Positions 1 through 8,400 are shown, counted from the first letter of the stretch. The stretch is 8,981 nucleotides of DNA from Spirochaetaceae bacterium (GCA_009778835.1 WRFK01000054.1:1-8981); one strand, 5' to 3'. Numbers and translations: made by a program. Notes: a model not told the origin generated them from the letters alone.

Positions 1-28
1 ATTTTATATGTACAGAATGAGGTAATGA

Positions 29-2068
29 ATGTCACTCAAAAAAATGAGAAATATCGGCATTATGGCTCACATAGATGCCGGAAAAACAACAACAACAGAA
101 AGAATTCTTTATTATACAGGTAAAAGTCATAGAATGGGCGAAGTTGATGATGGCGATGCAACAATGGACTGGATGGAGCAGGAACAAAATCGCGGAATTA
201 CAATAACAGCTGCAGCAACTACATGCTATTGGAAAGATTTTCAGATAAATATAATCGATACTCCCGGACATGTGGATTTTACAGCAGAGGTTGAAAGATC
301 ATTAAGAGTTCTTGATGGGGCTATTGCAATATTCTGCGCTGTTGGCGGTGTTGAACCTCAATCTGAGACTGTATGGCGGCAAGCTGATAGGTATCATGTT
401 CCCCGTATTGGTTACATAAATAAAATGGATAGGGTTGGTTCTGACTTTTTTAATGTTCTTGATGAAATTCAGGAAAAGCTTGGAGGAAATCCTGTTCCCA
501 TAAATATCCCTATAGGAAGTGAAAATAACTTTGAAGGTGTTATAGATATTATTAATAAAAAAGAGTTTAAGTGGGATAAAGACAGCAGTGGCACTATAAT
601 AGTTGAATCGGAAATAGAAAGCTCAAGAATAGGGCTTTATGAATACTGGAAAGAAAATCTTCTCGATAAGGTTTCATCTTTTTCTGAGGAAATTACAGAT
701 CTATACCTTATAGGTGAAGAGGTTCCTATAGATGTTTTAAAATCTGCAATAAGAAAAGCAACTATTGAAGGGAAAATATTGCCTGTACTTACAGGAGCTT
801 CTCTTAAAAATGTAGGCGTACAGCCCCTTCTTGATGCGGTTATTGATTATCTGCCTGCGCCTGACGACGTAATACCGGCAAAAGGGCACCACATAAAAAC
901 CGATAAAGAAGTACTTGTTCCATGTAAAAAAGAGGGGCAACCTCTTGGTCTGGTATTTAAAATACAGTCAGATAAAGATGCAGGGGCTTACTACTTTATA
1001 CGTATTTACTCAGGTACTTTTAAAAATGGATCCAGCATAATTAATATTGGGAAAGGAAAAAAAGAAAGAGTTAACAGAATATTGAGAATGCACTCAAATA
1101 AATCAGATAATATTGATTCGCTTTCTGCAGGGGATATAGGGGTTTTTATTGGGTTAAAATTTTCACAAACAGGAGATACTCTGGGGCTGGACAGTTTTCC
1201 TGTTCTTCTTGAAAAAATGGAGTTTCCGGAACCTGTAATATCAATAGCAATTGAACCAAAAACAATATCTGACAGAGACAGATTAAAAGAAGTTCTTGAG
1301 ATTCTGTCAAAAGAGGACCCCACCTTTTCTGTAAATGAAAATGAAGAAACAGGGCAGCTTGTAATCTCCGGAATGGGAGAGCTCCATCTTGATGTTCTTG
1401 TAACACGAATAATTGATGATTTTAAGGTTGAGGCGAATATCGGGAACCCGCAAGTCTCTTACAGGGAATCCATAACCCAGGAAACAACCCATGTTGAAAA
1501 ATTCCAGAAAGTTATTGCAGGCAACGAAAACAGGGCAGAGCTTACAATAAAAGTTGTTCCATCGAAAAGAGGCGCGGGAAATTCCCTTAACACAGAAGCA
1601 ATAAAAAAAGAAATTCCAAAAGAGATACTGGAAGCAATAACAAGGGGAATTGAAGGAAGTTTTAATGCAGGTATATGTTTCGGATATCCTATAGTAGATG
1701 TTAATGCAACGGTTTTATCTGTAAACTACAGCGAAACATTTTCAACGCCATTTGCTTTTGAAGCTGCATCTGTAATGGGATTTGATGAAGCATGTAAAAA
1801 GGCAGCGCCCATTCTTCTTGAGCCAATAATGACAGTGGATATTATGACGCCAAAAGAGTATGTAGGAGATGTAATAAGCCAGGTTACAATGAGGGGTGGA
1901 ATTGTAGAAAGCCTTGAAAGCAGAACAAGTATTGAACATATAAAAGCGCATTCGCCTCTGGTAAAAATGTTTGGCTATTCAACTTCTCTCAGAAGTTCAA
2001 CACAGGGGAGAGGAACTTTTTCCATGGAATTCTCCCATTTTGCGAAAAAGAGCCAGGTAATCACCTAA
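29..2068 (+). CDS. fusA: Elongation factor G, spdEFG2-like paralogue (probable ribosome-recycling GTPase)
   Basis: Cytosolic translational GTPase of 679 residues, close to the usual 690-700. Seen: an intact GTPase domain with P-loop AHIDAGKT (13-20), switch I RGITI (55-59), DTPGH with catalytic His81 (77-81), NKMD (131-134) and a G5 region at 255-260. Domain II is about 290-385, domain III about 395-470 with SGMGELHL (447-454), domain IV from about 475 (VSYRES) and domain V from about 597. The domain IV tip is altered: the usual SGGRGQYG loop is absent and the His of the HDVDSSEM loop is replaced (NYSETFSTPFAF). This pattern matches, from memory, spirochaetal EF-G2 and mitochondrial EFG2, which act with RRF in splitting ribosomes rather than in translocation; that role is inferred here. 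The start is fixed by an in-frame TGA at 26-28 and by GAGG at 19-22, six bases ahead. No terminator is evident after the stop. The symbol is the generic family name. Confidence 0.93.
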   Translation: MSLKKMRNIGIMAHIDAGKTTTTERILYYTGKSHRMGEVDDGDATMDWMEQEQNRGITITAAATTCYWKDFQINIIDTPGHVDFTAEVERSLRVLDGAIAIFCAVGGVEPQSETVWRQADRYHVPRIGYINKMDRVGSDFFNVLDEIQEKLGGNPVPINIPIGSENNFEGVIDIINKKEFKWDKDSSGTIIVESEIESSRIGLYEYWKENLLDKVSSFSEEITDLYLIGEEVPIDVLKSAIRKATIEGKILPVLTGASLKNVGVQPLLDAVIDYLPAPDDVIPAKGHHIKTDKEVLVPCKKEGQPLGLVFKIQSDKDAGAYYFIRIYSGTFKNGSSIINIGKGKKERVNRILRMHSNKSDNIDSLSAGDIGVFIGLKFSQTGDTLGLDSFPVLLEKMEFPEPVISIAIEPKTISDRDRLKEVLEILSKEDPTFSVNENEETGQLVISGMGELHLDVLVTRIIDDFKVEANIGNPQVSYRESITQETTHVEKFQKVIAGNENRAELTIKVVPSKRGAGNSLNTEAIKKEIPKEILEAITRGIEGSFNAGICFGYPIVDVNATVLSVNYSETFSTPFAFEAASVMGFDEACKKAAPILLEPIMTVDIMTPKEYVGDVISQVTMRGGIVESLESRTSIEHIKAHSPLVKMFGYSTSLRSSTQGRGTFSMEFSHFAKKSQVIT

Positions 2069-2144
2069 ATAAAATTCTTTGCACTCTCTTTATCATAAAC
2101 TTCTACAATCCACGCTATTTCTTATGCTGTAGTAGTTTGGAAGA

Positions 2145-2230
2145 ACAACTTGCCGGTTATAACCATCACCAAGGCAGATTAGAATACGCTAATTACTGCT
2201 ACAACACTTAACCACAACATGACAAGTTGT
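2145..2230 (+). other. Possible structured RNA segment in the EF-G intergenic region
   Basis: ACAACTTG (2145-2152) and CAAGTTGT (2223-2230) are perfect 8-base complements enclosing about 70 bases. Inside is a hairpin at 2174-2199: GCAG+ATTAG pairs with CTAAT+CTGC across a six-base loop (AATACG), with a two-base TA bulge on the 3' side. These nest into a plausible fold. A competing 9-base pairing exists between 2128-2136 and 2195-2203 with one G-U. I do not recognise a known riboswitch or leader family. In AT-rich DNA such pairings can arise by chance, so this is only a candidate. Confidence 0.25.
2155..2164. repeat. 10-base perfect palindrome GGTTATAACC
   Basis: The ten bases equal their own reverse complement. 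The core GNTTATAANC is shared with the palindrome at 2315-2324, whose centre is 160 bases away. It could be a dimeric protein-binding site, but nothing in the sequence names a regulator. Confidence 0.3.
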
Positions 2231-2314
2231 AACTCGTAATACAATAATTTTAAGGATATTATCAGTTTAAAGACTCAGCACATGGGAGAATTAACCAATA
2301 CCCCACCATGAATG

Positions 2315-2324
2315 GTTTATAAAC
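2315..2324. repeat. 10-base perfect palindrome GTTTATAAAC
   Basis: This self-complementary decamer shares the TTATAA core and outer G/C with the site at 2155-2164. It overlaps the end of a small inverted repeat, ACCAT-GA-ATGGT (2305-2316). It lies about 85 bases upstream of the strong -35 box at 2409. An operator role is conceivable but unproven. Confidence 0.3.
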
Positions 2325-2348
2325 TCATAATAATGTGTGAAATCAGCG

Positions 2349-2376
2349 TTAATACTAATCAATTAATGTGTATAAT
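2349..2376 (+). promoter_or_regulatory. Possible secondary sigma-70 promoter
   Basis: A perfect TATAAT at 2371-2376 follows TTAATA (2349-2354, four of six matches to TTGACA) with a 16-base spacer. The surroundings are very AT-rich, so the -10 match alone is weak evidence. If used, transcription would start near 2383, giving the second EF-G gene a leader of about 100 bases. Confidence 0.3.
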
Positions 2377-2408
2377 ATAGAAAAGTAATTGTTCAGTAGT
2401 AATTATTA

Positions 2409-2437
2409 TTGACAACAGCAAATACCAAAGCTATGAT
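2409..2437 (+). promoter_or_regulatory. Sigma-70-type promoter of the second EF-G gene
   Basis: A perfect -35 box TTGACA (2409-2414), an optimal 17-base spacer and TATGAT (2432-2437, five of six matches to TATAAT) predict a start near 2444 and a leader of about 40 bases. AGGAG (2470-2474), nine bases before the ATG at 2484, completes a conventional expression signal. The gene therefore appears able to be transcribed independently of the upstream EF-G gene. Confidence 0.7.
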
Positions 2438-2483
2438 AATAAAATTAAACTGACAATCCCATAAAAAACAGGAGTCTTTTTAT

Positions 2484-4577
2484 ATGAGTTATTCAACCGA
2501 TTCTATCAAAAATACAGTTATTATTGGACATGGAAATACCGGAAAAACATCTCTTCTTGAAAATATTCTGTTTACAGGAGGAAAAATAGCTAAAGCCGAG
2601 ACAATTGAAAGCGGAAAAACTGTAAGCGATTATGCGGAAGAGGAAATCGAAAAGAAAATTTCCATCTATTCTACCCTTTCAAATATTGAATGGAATAATA
2701 AAAAGCTTAATTTTATAGATACCCCGGGTTCTGGAGATTTTACAGGTGAAGTAATCTCTGGTTTTAGAGCATGCCAGTCAGCGCTGGTCGTTGTAGGTTG
2801 TGATGCCGGAGTCCAAATCGAAACAATAAAATTATGGAGAAATCTCGATAAAAGAAATATGTCCAGAGTTATCTTTATTAATAGATGCGATAAAGAAAAA
2901 GCAGATTTTAAAGCAGCTCTTCATGATCTTAAAACAAAATTTCAAAAAACATTTGTACCTATCGCAATTCCCATAGGTGTTGGACCGGCATATAAAGGCA
3001 TTGTAAATTTGCTTGAAGGCAAAGCATATATAAAACCCGAGAGTGGAAAAAAAGAGGAAAATTCCGCAATTCCTTCAGAGATGGCTAAAGAAATTGAAGA
3101 ATATAAAACTTTGATGATAGAAGCAGCAGCAGAAGGAGATGATTCTGTAACTGAAAAATATCTTGAAAACGGAACACTTACAGATGCGGAGATAATTCTT
3201 GGGCTTACCGCAGGATTAAGCAGCAATAAAATAATCCCTGTGCTTTGCGGAACCGCAACACAAAACTCAGGCATAGTTTCTCTTCTTAATTTTATAAGCT
3301 CAGTATCTCCAACACCGGATGCAAGAAAAGAGTTTATTAAAAAAGGTAATGAAGAAGAAAGAGAAGTTACAGTAGATCCTTCTGCTTCTCCATCGTTATT
3401 TGTTTTTAAAACAAGTATTGACCAGTTTTCCGGCAAACTTTCCTATATAAAAGTTGTAACAGGAGTTATAAAAACAGATACAGAATTATATAACACCCGT
3501 GAAGCTAAAAAAGAAAAAGTTGGAAAAATTTTTACAGCTTTAGGGAAAAAGCTGGAAGAAGTAAAAGAGCTTGCTGCAGGAGATATAGGCATTGCAATAA
3601 AACTTCCTTCTGCCATTACAAATGATACACTTCGCACGCATGACAATCCTGAGCCATACAGGCACATGAGAATTCCTAATCCTATCTATTCTATATCTGT
3701 TTCTGTAGAAAACAAAAAAGATGAAGATAAAGTAAATCAGTATTTTCATAAAATCGCTGAAGAAGATTTAACATTCCAGATAAATTATAATCCTGAAACC
3801 AAAGAATCAATAATATCTGGAATGGGAGAACTTCATATAAATATGATTCTGGATAAATTAAAAGAGAAGCAGAAAATTGCTGTTCAGACAAAACTTCCGC
3901 AAGTCGCATACAGAGAGACAATAACAAAAAAAGCATCATCCAGTTACAGACATAAAAAACAGTCCGGCGGACACGGACAGTTTGGAGAAGTACATTTTGA
4001 ACTCTCTCCCATTGAACGGGGAAAACATCTCTCTTTTATTAATACAATCAAGGGCGGCGCTGTTTCAAAAGGTTATATTCCAGGAATCGAAAAAGGTATT
4101 GCTGACGGAATGCAGGAAGGAGTTCTTGCATGGTATCCTGTTGTAGATATAGAAGTAAATCTTTTTGACGGAAAAGAGCATGATGTAGACTCTTCTGAAA
4201 TGTCATTCAGACTTGCCTCAAAAGGGTGTCTAAAAGCTTGTCTTGAAAAAGCCTCTCCTACTCTTCTTGAGCCCATAATGAAACTTACTGTTTATAGCGA
4301 TGACCAGTATATCGGCGATATACTTTCCGATCTAAGTTCACGCAGGGGAAAAGTTTTAGGACAGGATTCTATTGCAGCCGGAATTCAGGAGATAAAGGCA
4401 GAAGTCCCGGAAGCAGAATTGCTTAAGTATGCAATTGATTTAAAATCCATTACTTCCGGAACAGGTTCTTTTGAAGTTGAGTTTAGCCACTACTTCCCGA
4501 TTTCGGGCAAGATCGCAGAAACTGTTATTAATGAGGCAAAAGCAAGAAGATCAACAACAGCTGCAGCTGCAGAGTAA
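2484..4577 (+). CDS. fusA2: Divergent elongation factor G paralogue (EF-G II type)
   Basis: A 697-residue protein with the full five-domain EF-G layout: G domain (1 to about 275), domain II (about 300-390), III (about 400-470), IV (about 473-600) and V (about 605-680), then an alanine-rich tail. The P-loop is GHGNTGKT (15-22), as in EF-G II proteins. Other GTPase motifs deviate: switch I is KKISI (57-61) instead of RGITI; DTPG is followed by Ser83 where the catalytic His normally sits; NKxD is NRCD (133-136); the G5 stretch CGTATQ (255-260) lacks the usual Lys. The domain IV tip is preserved, with SGGHGQFG (494-501) and HDVDSSEM (His566). It should bind ribosomes, but catalysis and guanine-nucleotide binding may be unusual. 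EF-G II proteins lack a settled function, and they too carry a non-His residue after DTPG in members I recall, such as mycobacterial FusA2. The start is supported by AGGAG nine bases upstream. It has its own promoter and is followed by a terminator. Confidence 0.92.
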   Translation: MSYSTDSIKNTVIIGHGNTGKTSLLENILFTGGKIAKAETIESGKTVSDYAEEEIEKKISIYSTLSNIEWNNKKLNFIDTPGSGDFTGEVISGFRACQSALVVVGCDAGVQIETIKLWRNLDKRNMSRVIFINRCDKEKADFKAALHDLKTKFQKTFVPIAIPIGVGPAYKGIVNLLEGKAYIKPESGKKEENSAIPSEMAKEIEEYKTLMIEAAAEGDDSVTEKYLENGTLTDAEIILGLTAGLSSNKIIPVLCGTATQNSGIVSLLNFISSVSPTPDARKEFIKKGNEEEREVTVDPSASPSLFVFKTSIDQFSGKLSYIKVVTGVIKTDTELYNTREAKKEKVGKIFTALGKKLEEVKELAAGDIGIAIKLPSAITNDTLRTHDNPEPYRHMRIPNPIYSISVSVENKKDEDKVNQYFHKIAEEDLTFQINYNPETKESIISGMGELHINMILDKLKEKQKIAVQTKLPQVAYRETITKKASSSYRHKKQSGGHGQFGEVHFELSPIERGKHLSFINTIKGGAVSKGYIPGIEKGIADGMQEGVLAWYPVVDIEVNLFDGKEHDVDSSEMSFRLASKGCLKACLEKASPTLLEPIMKLTVYSDDQYIGDILSDLSSRRGKVLGQDSIAAGIQEIKAEVPEAELLKYAIDLKSITSGTGSFEVEFSHYFPISGKIAETVINEAKARRSTTAAAAE

Positions 4578-4603
4578 AACTCTTATTGAATTGAATTTTA
4601 TTT

Positions 4604-4634
4604 AAACCGGCATTTAAAAACTGCCGGTTTTTTT
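4604..4634 (+). terminator. Intrinsic terminator between the convergent EF-G and trmB genes
   Basis: A perfect 9-base stem, AAACCGGCA (4604-4612) with TGCCGGTTT (4622-4630), encloses a nine-base loop. On the + strand it runs into a stretch of seven T (4628-4634), a classic rho-independent terminator 26 bases after the second EF-G stop. Read on the - strand, the same stem is followed by TTTAAATAAAATT, a weaker U-rich tail, so it may also end the mfd-trmB transcript, whose stop codon is at 4636-4638. Confidence 0.88.
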
Positions 4635-4635
4635 A

Positions 4636-5391
4636 TTATTTTTTTATAAAAAAAGATTCATAAATTATATGATTCTTTTTTAATCCTTTTCTTTCAAAAT
4701 TTGTTTCAGCTCTCCATGGAATTATGTCTGCATATTTTTCCTCTTGCTGTTCATGGCTATTGGGAATAAAATTTTCAAAAGGGGAATAAAGAGAGGGAAA
4801 AGAGCGGAAAACCTGCTGCATCTGTATGCCGTAATCTTTCCAGTCAGTTACCGCATATATATAGCCGCCTGCTTTAAGTTTATCTATAATTTTTTTAGTA
4901 AAATCTGTATTTATTATTCTGCGCTTGATATGGCTTCTTTTTGGCCATGGGTCGGGGAAAAAAATATGAAAACCATCTATTTCCGAAATAAGATCAAGTT
5001 TGTCTGTAACCTCTACAGCATCGTGATTTATTATCCTTATGTTATTGATCTTTTTTTCATCAATAAGTTTTAAAAGGCTCCCTATTCCCGATTTATAAAC
5101 TTCAATTCCAATATAGAAATTATTTATATTTTTTTCTGCTATCATGGCAGTAACTTTGCCGTTTCCGAATCCTATTTCAACTATAACTTTTCCACCTGCT
5201 TTTCTTGTACTAAAACATAATTCAGATATTTTTTTTATATATTGCGATTCTGCATTGATTTCTTCAAAAGGGATAACATATTCAGGAGAAAGGAGTTTTA
5301 ACGCACTAATCTGACCTTTTGTCATTCTTCCTGTTCTAATAACAAAGCTTTTGATTACCCTTAAAGGTTTTTCGTTATTTGTCTGCAACAT
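4636..5391 (-). CDS. trmB: tRNA (guanine-N7-)-methyltransferase
   Basis: A cytosolic S-adenosylmethionine-dependent enzyme that makes 7-methylguanosine in tRNA, typically at position 46 of the variable loop. The 251 residues fit the family, which is usually about 210-250. Seen: an N-terminal SFVIRTGRMTKGQ segment (15-27) like the family's RSFVRRxGRMT; the SAM-binding motif VEIGFGNG (71-78); a GIEVYKSGI segment that would hold the ribose-binding acidic residue; the TrmB signature FPDPWPK (145-151) followed by HIKRR; VTDW (181-184), with Asp183 matching the conserved catalytic-region Asp; and a C-terminal TNFERKG motif. It lies 27 bases downstream of the mfd stop on the same strand, so co-transcription is likely. 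The ATG is preceded only by a weak GTGAG, five bases away, suggesting modest or coupled translation. The stop falls next to the terminator. Confidence 0.95.
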   Translation of the reverse strand: MLQTNNEKPLRVIKSFVIRTGRMTKGQISALKLLSPEYVIPFEEINAESQYIKKISELCFSTRKAGGKVIVEIGFGNGKVTAMIAEKNINNFYIGIEVYKSGIGSLLKLIDEKKINNIRIINHDAVEVTDKLDLISEIDGFHIFFPDPWPKRSHIKRRIINTDFTKKIIDKLKAGGYIYAVTDWKDYGIQMQQVFRSFPSLYSPFENFIPNSHEQQEEKYADIIPWRAETNFERKGLKKNHIIYESFFIKK

Positions 5392-5418
5392 ATATACTCA
5401 CATTTTACCAGAATTATA

Positions 5419-8400
5419 TCACAACAACCGCATAAGCCTTTCGCGCAAAAAAGCGGACTTTTCTTTAAGCCCTATTATTTCTGTTTTAATAATAAGCACA
5501 TTAGCCCTATAGGGATCCAGTTTTATACTACCCTTCGCCTCTTTTATAAGAAGAATAATTTTATCCGGCGAAATAATAGAAACTTTTGCAAACTCAATTT
5601 CAAGAATGCCTTTTCTCTCTTTTAGGGAGCTTATAAAAAGTTTTTTACAAATAATTTTTATTTCCGCAAGCGACATAAGGCTTTCAACTTCATCAGGAAT
5701 AGGACCAAACCTGTCTTCAAGCTCTCCGTAAAGCCTGTCAAGTTCTTCCTGCGAAGATACAGCAGCAATGGATTTATAAATTTCCATTTTCTCAAGCTGA
5801 TCTTTTATATATGTATCAGGAATAAAACCGCTGTAAGTAAGCTCAAGATATACCTCGGGGGCTTCTTCCTGCTCCTTATCTTTTTCAAGCTCACGCACTG
5901 CTTCATCTATAAGCCGCAGATACATATCAAAACCAACAGATGCAATTTCGCCGCTCTGCTGTTTTCCAAGCAGATTGCCTGCCCCGCGCACCTCAAGATC
6001 TTTTAATGCTATTTTAAACCCGGATCCAAGCTCTGTATTATCGGAAATTATTTGCAGCCTTTTCATTGCCAGTTCTGTAAGAGCCCTTCTTTCCGGGTAA
6101 AGAAGGTATGCGTATGCGATTCTGTCGGATCTTCCTACCCTTCCCCTTAGCTGATACAGTTGCGATATTCCATACATATCTGCCCTGTCAATTATAATTG
6201 TATTAACATTTGGTATATCAATGCCATTTTCAATAATAGTTGTAGAAACAAGCACATGTACACCATGCTGGATAAAACGGCGCATAACATCTTCAATTTC
6301 ATTTGCATCCATTTTTCCATGCGCTGTTTCAACAATAATTTCCGGCATAAGTTTTTGAAGAAAAAGCCTTACGTTATCAAGGGTTTCAATTTTATTATGA
6401 AGATAATAAACCTGACCTCCCCGGTTAATTTCTTTCTGTATTGCAGTTACAACTGTTTCTTCATTAAATTCCTGCACAGATGTCTCTATTGGTCTCCTGT
6501 TATGGGGAGGAGTTTTAAGCACAGACATATCTCTTATTTTAAGAAGGGACATATGCAATGTTCTTGGAATGGGAGTAGCGGAAAGAGCCAAACAATCAAT
6601 TGAAGCTTTCATCTCTTTCATTCGTTCCTTGTCTTTTACCCCAAAACGCTGCTCTTCATCGGTGATCATCAATCCAAGATTTTTAAACTCAACATCTTTC
6701 TGTAACAGCCTGTGTGTCCCTATCACAATATCAATATTGCCATCTTTTATATTCTTTATAATTTTCTTCTGTTCTCTTTTTTTAACAAACCGCGAAAGCA
6801 TTGCAATATTTATAGGGTAACTTTTAAATCTCTCTTTAAAATTTTCAAAATGCTGATCAACAAGTATTGTTGTAGGGGCAAGATAAGCAACCTGTTTTCC
6901 CGCAGAAGCAGCTTTAAAAGAAGCCCTCATCGCAACTTCTGTTTTCCCATACCCTACATCTCCACATAAAAGCCTGTCCATGGGCATCGGGCTTTCCATG
7001 TCAGCCTTTATTTCATTTACAGATATAAGCTGATCTTCTGTTTCTTCAAAAGGAAAAGCAGCTTCAAATTCAACCTGCCAATCATTATCTTTCGGAAAAG
7101 CAAACCCTTTGGCGCTCTTTCGCTTTGAATAGATATTTATAAGTTTTTGCGCAATATCTTCGGCAGCCTGTTTTACCTTATTTTTCCTGGCCTCCCACGA
7201 TTTTCCCCCAAGCCTGTCAAGATGCGGAGTTCCCCCTTCGCTTCCTATATAACGCTGGACAAGATTCACTTGTTCTATTGGAATAAATATTGTTTCTTCA
7301 TCTGCATATTCAAGTTGAATATAGTCGCGTTCTGTTCCTGCTGCTTTTATTCTGTCTATTCCCAAAAATTTCCCAATTCCATAATTAACATGAACTATAT
7401 AATCTCCCGGGTTAAGTTCAATAAAAGAATCAATTGCCTTGCTTTTTGATTTTTTTACAGATAATGGAATTCGTTTTTTGCGTCCGAAAATTTCATTCTC
7501 ATTTATTGCGATTATTTTTAATTTTGGAAACACAAAACCCGAAGAAATAGAAGCAAAAATAACATTAACATCAAAATCTTTAAAAATATTTTCTATTCTC
7601 ATCCGCTGATAATCTGAAGATGAAAATATATAAACAGAATATCCTGCATCAAGGAGTTTTTTTATCTCTTCTTTAAGATAGGTAAAATTACCAAAAAAAG
7701 ATCTTCCGGGTTCATATCCAAACTTTATCCGATCTTCTCCAACAAAAGAACTTCCCATTACAGGAAGGATTATTTTTCTTTTTATAGTTTCTAAAACACT
7801 CTTGTAATCAGGAAAAATAACAGAAGGGTCTATAAGTTTTGCTCCGGTGAGTTCAGCCTTCGCACTCATACGGATCCCGGCTTTCGCCGGGATGACGGGG
7901 CTCTGTGCCTGGATGACGGGGGTCTCTGCCAAGATAGCCCCGGATTTGCGGAGCCTGAAAAGCGATTCTGTCTCTTTCATAAATATATCGCTGTTTGACT
8001 CAAGAATTTCACTATCAACAAGAATAAGTGTAGAATCTTCTCCAGCATAATCTGTGATCATGGATTTTTTTTCAAAAATATGCGGAAAAATATACTCTTC
8101 ATCCGGTATTGTTCTAAAACTAAAAAGATGCTCCATCTGCTCTATTGTTATTATTTTTTTATCATAAGCTTTTTTTATAAGCTCCTCTGTCCAGATAATT
8201 TCCCTGTTTGGATATAGGGTTATTTCATCGGTTTCCTCTGTGGAGTGCTGGTCTATTGGATCAAATAGTTTAATACTCTCTATTTTTTCAAACTCAAAAA
8301 CAATTCTTACAGCTTCATCCATTCCAGGCATAAAAATATCGAGAACTTCCCCTCTTAAAGCGAATTCTCCGGGAATTGTTGCGCGAGGAACCCTCAAATA

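Larger units (their letters stand above)
2069..2483. other. 415-base intergenic region without a convincing gene
   Basis: This gap separates the two EF-G genes. No frame carries a ribosome-binding site plus a start and a credible protein; the open stretches are under 50 codons and broken by stops. The left part (about 2128-2230) holds several inverted repeats that could pair in RNA. Two 10-base palindromes with the same TTATAA core lie at 2155-2164 and 2315-2324. The right part (2349-2437) holds promoter-like elements for the second EF-G gene. I see no T-run hairpin that would terminate the upstream gene, so its transcript may run into this region. Confidence 0.7.

Noticed and set aside
2065..2175. 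Minus-strand open stretches reading like protein (such as EIAWIVEVYDKES) after a TAA
   Set aside because: Only about 19 codons on each side of an internal stop, and no family could be recognised, so a pseudogene call would be guesswork.
2065..2208. Open + strand stretch of about 48 codons in the EF-G intergenic gap
   Set aside because: It has no start codon with a ribosome-binding site, overlaps the end of the first EF-G gene, and is followed by several stops. An open run of this length is expected by chance among six frames.
2284..2310. Possible leader peptide MGELTNTPP
   Set aside because: No Shine-Dalgarno sequence precedes the ATG and there is no attenuator-like structure after it. It lies upstream of the preferred transcription start at about 2444.
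2942..3436. Long antisense open frame inside the second EF-G gene (164 codons)
   Set aside because: It is a shadow of the coding frame with Ser/Pro/Ile-rich composition and no recognisable domain; the + strand frame carries clear EF-G motifs.
5413..5418. TATAAT on the - strand just before trmB
   Set aside because: No -35 element is found 16-18 bases upstream (AAAGGC at 17). The short gap after mfd is better explained by co-transcription.
6160..6603. 147-codon + strand open frame inside mfd
   Set aside because: It lies fully inside conserved Mfd translocase sequence on the other strand and has Cys/Asn/Phe-rich composition typical of antisense reading.
7874..7893. Hairpin in mfd as a transcription terminator
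   Set aside because: The stem is strong but no T-run follows on either strand and it lies inside an intact coding region, so a dispersed repeat explains it better.
7847..8050. + strand open frame containing RIPAFAGMT
   Set aside because: This is the opposite-strand reading of the palindromic repeat, which is open in several frames; there is no sign of an independent gene.
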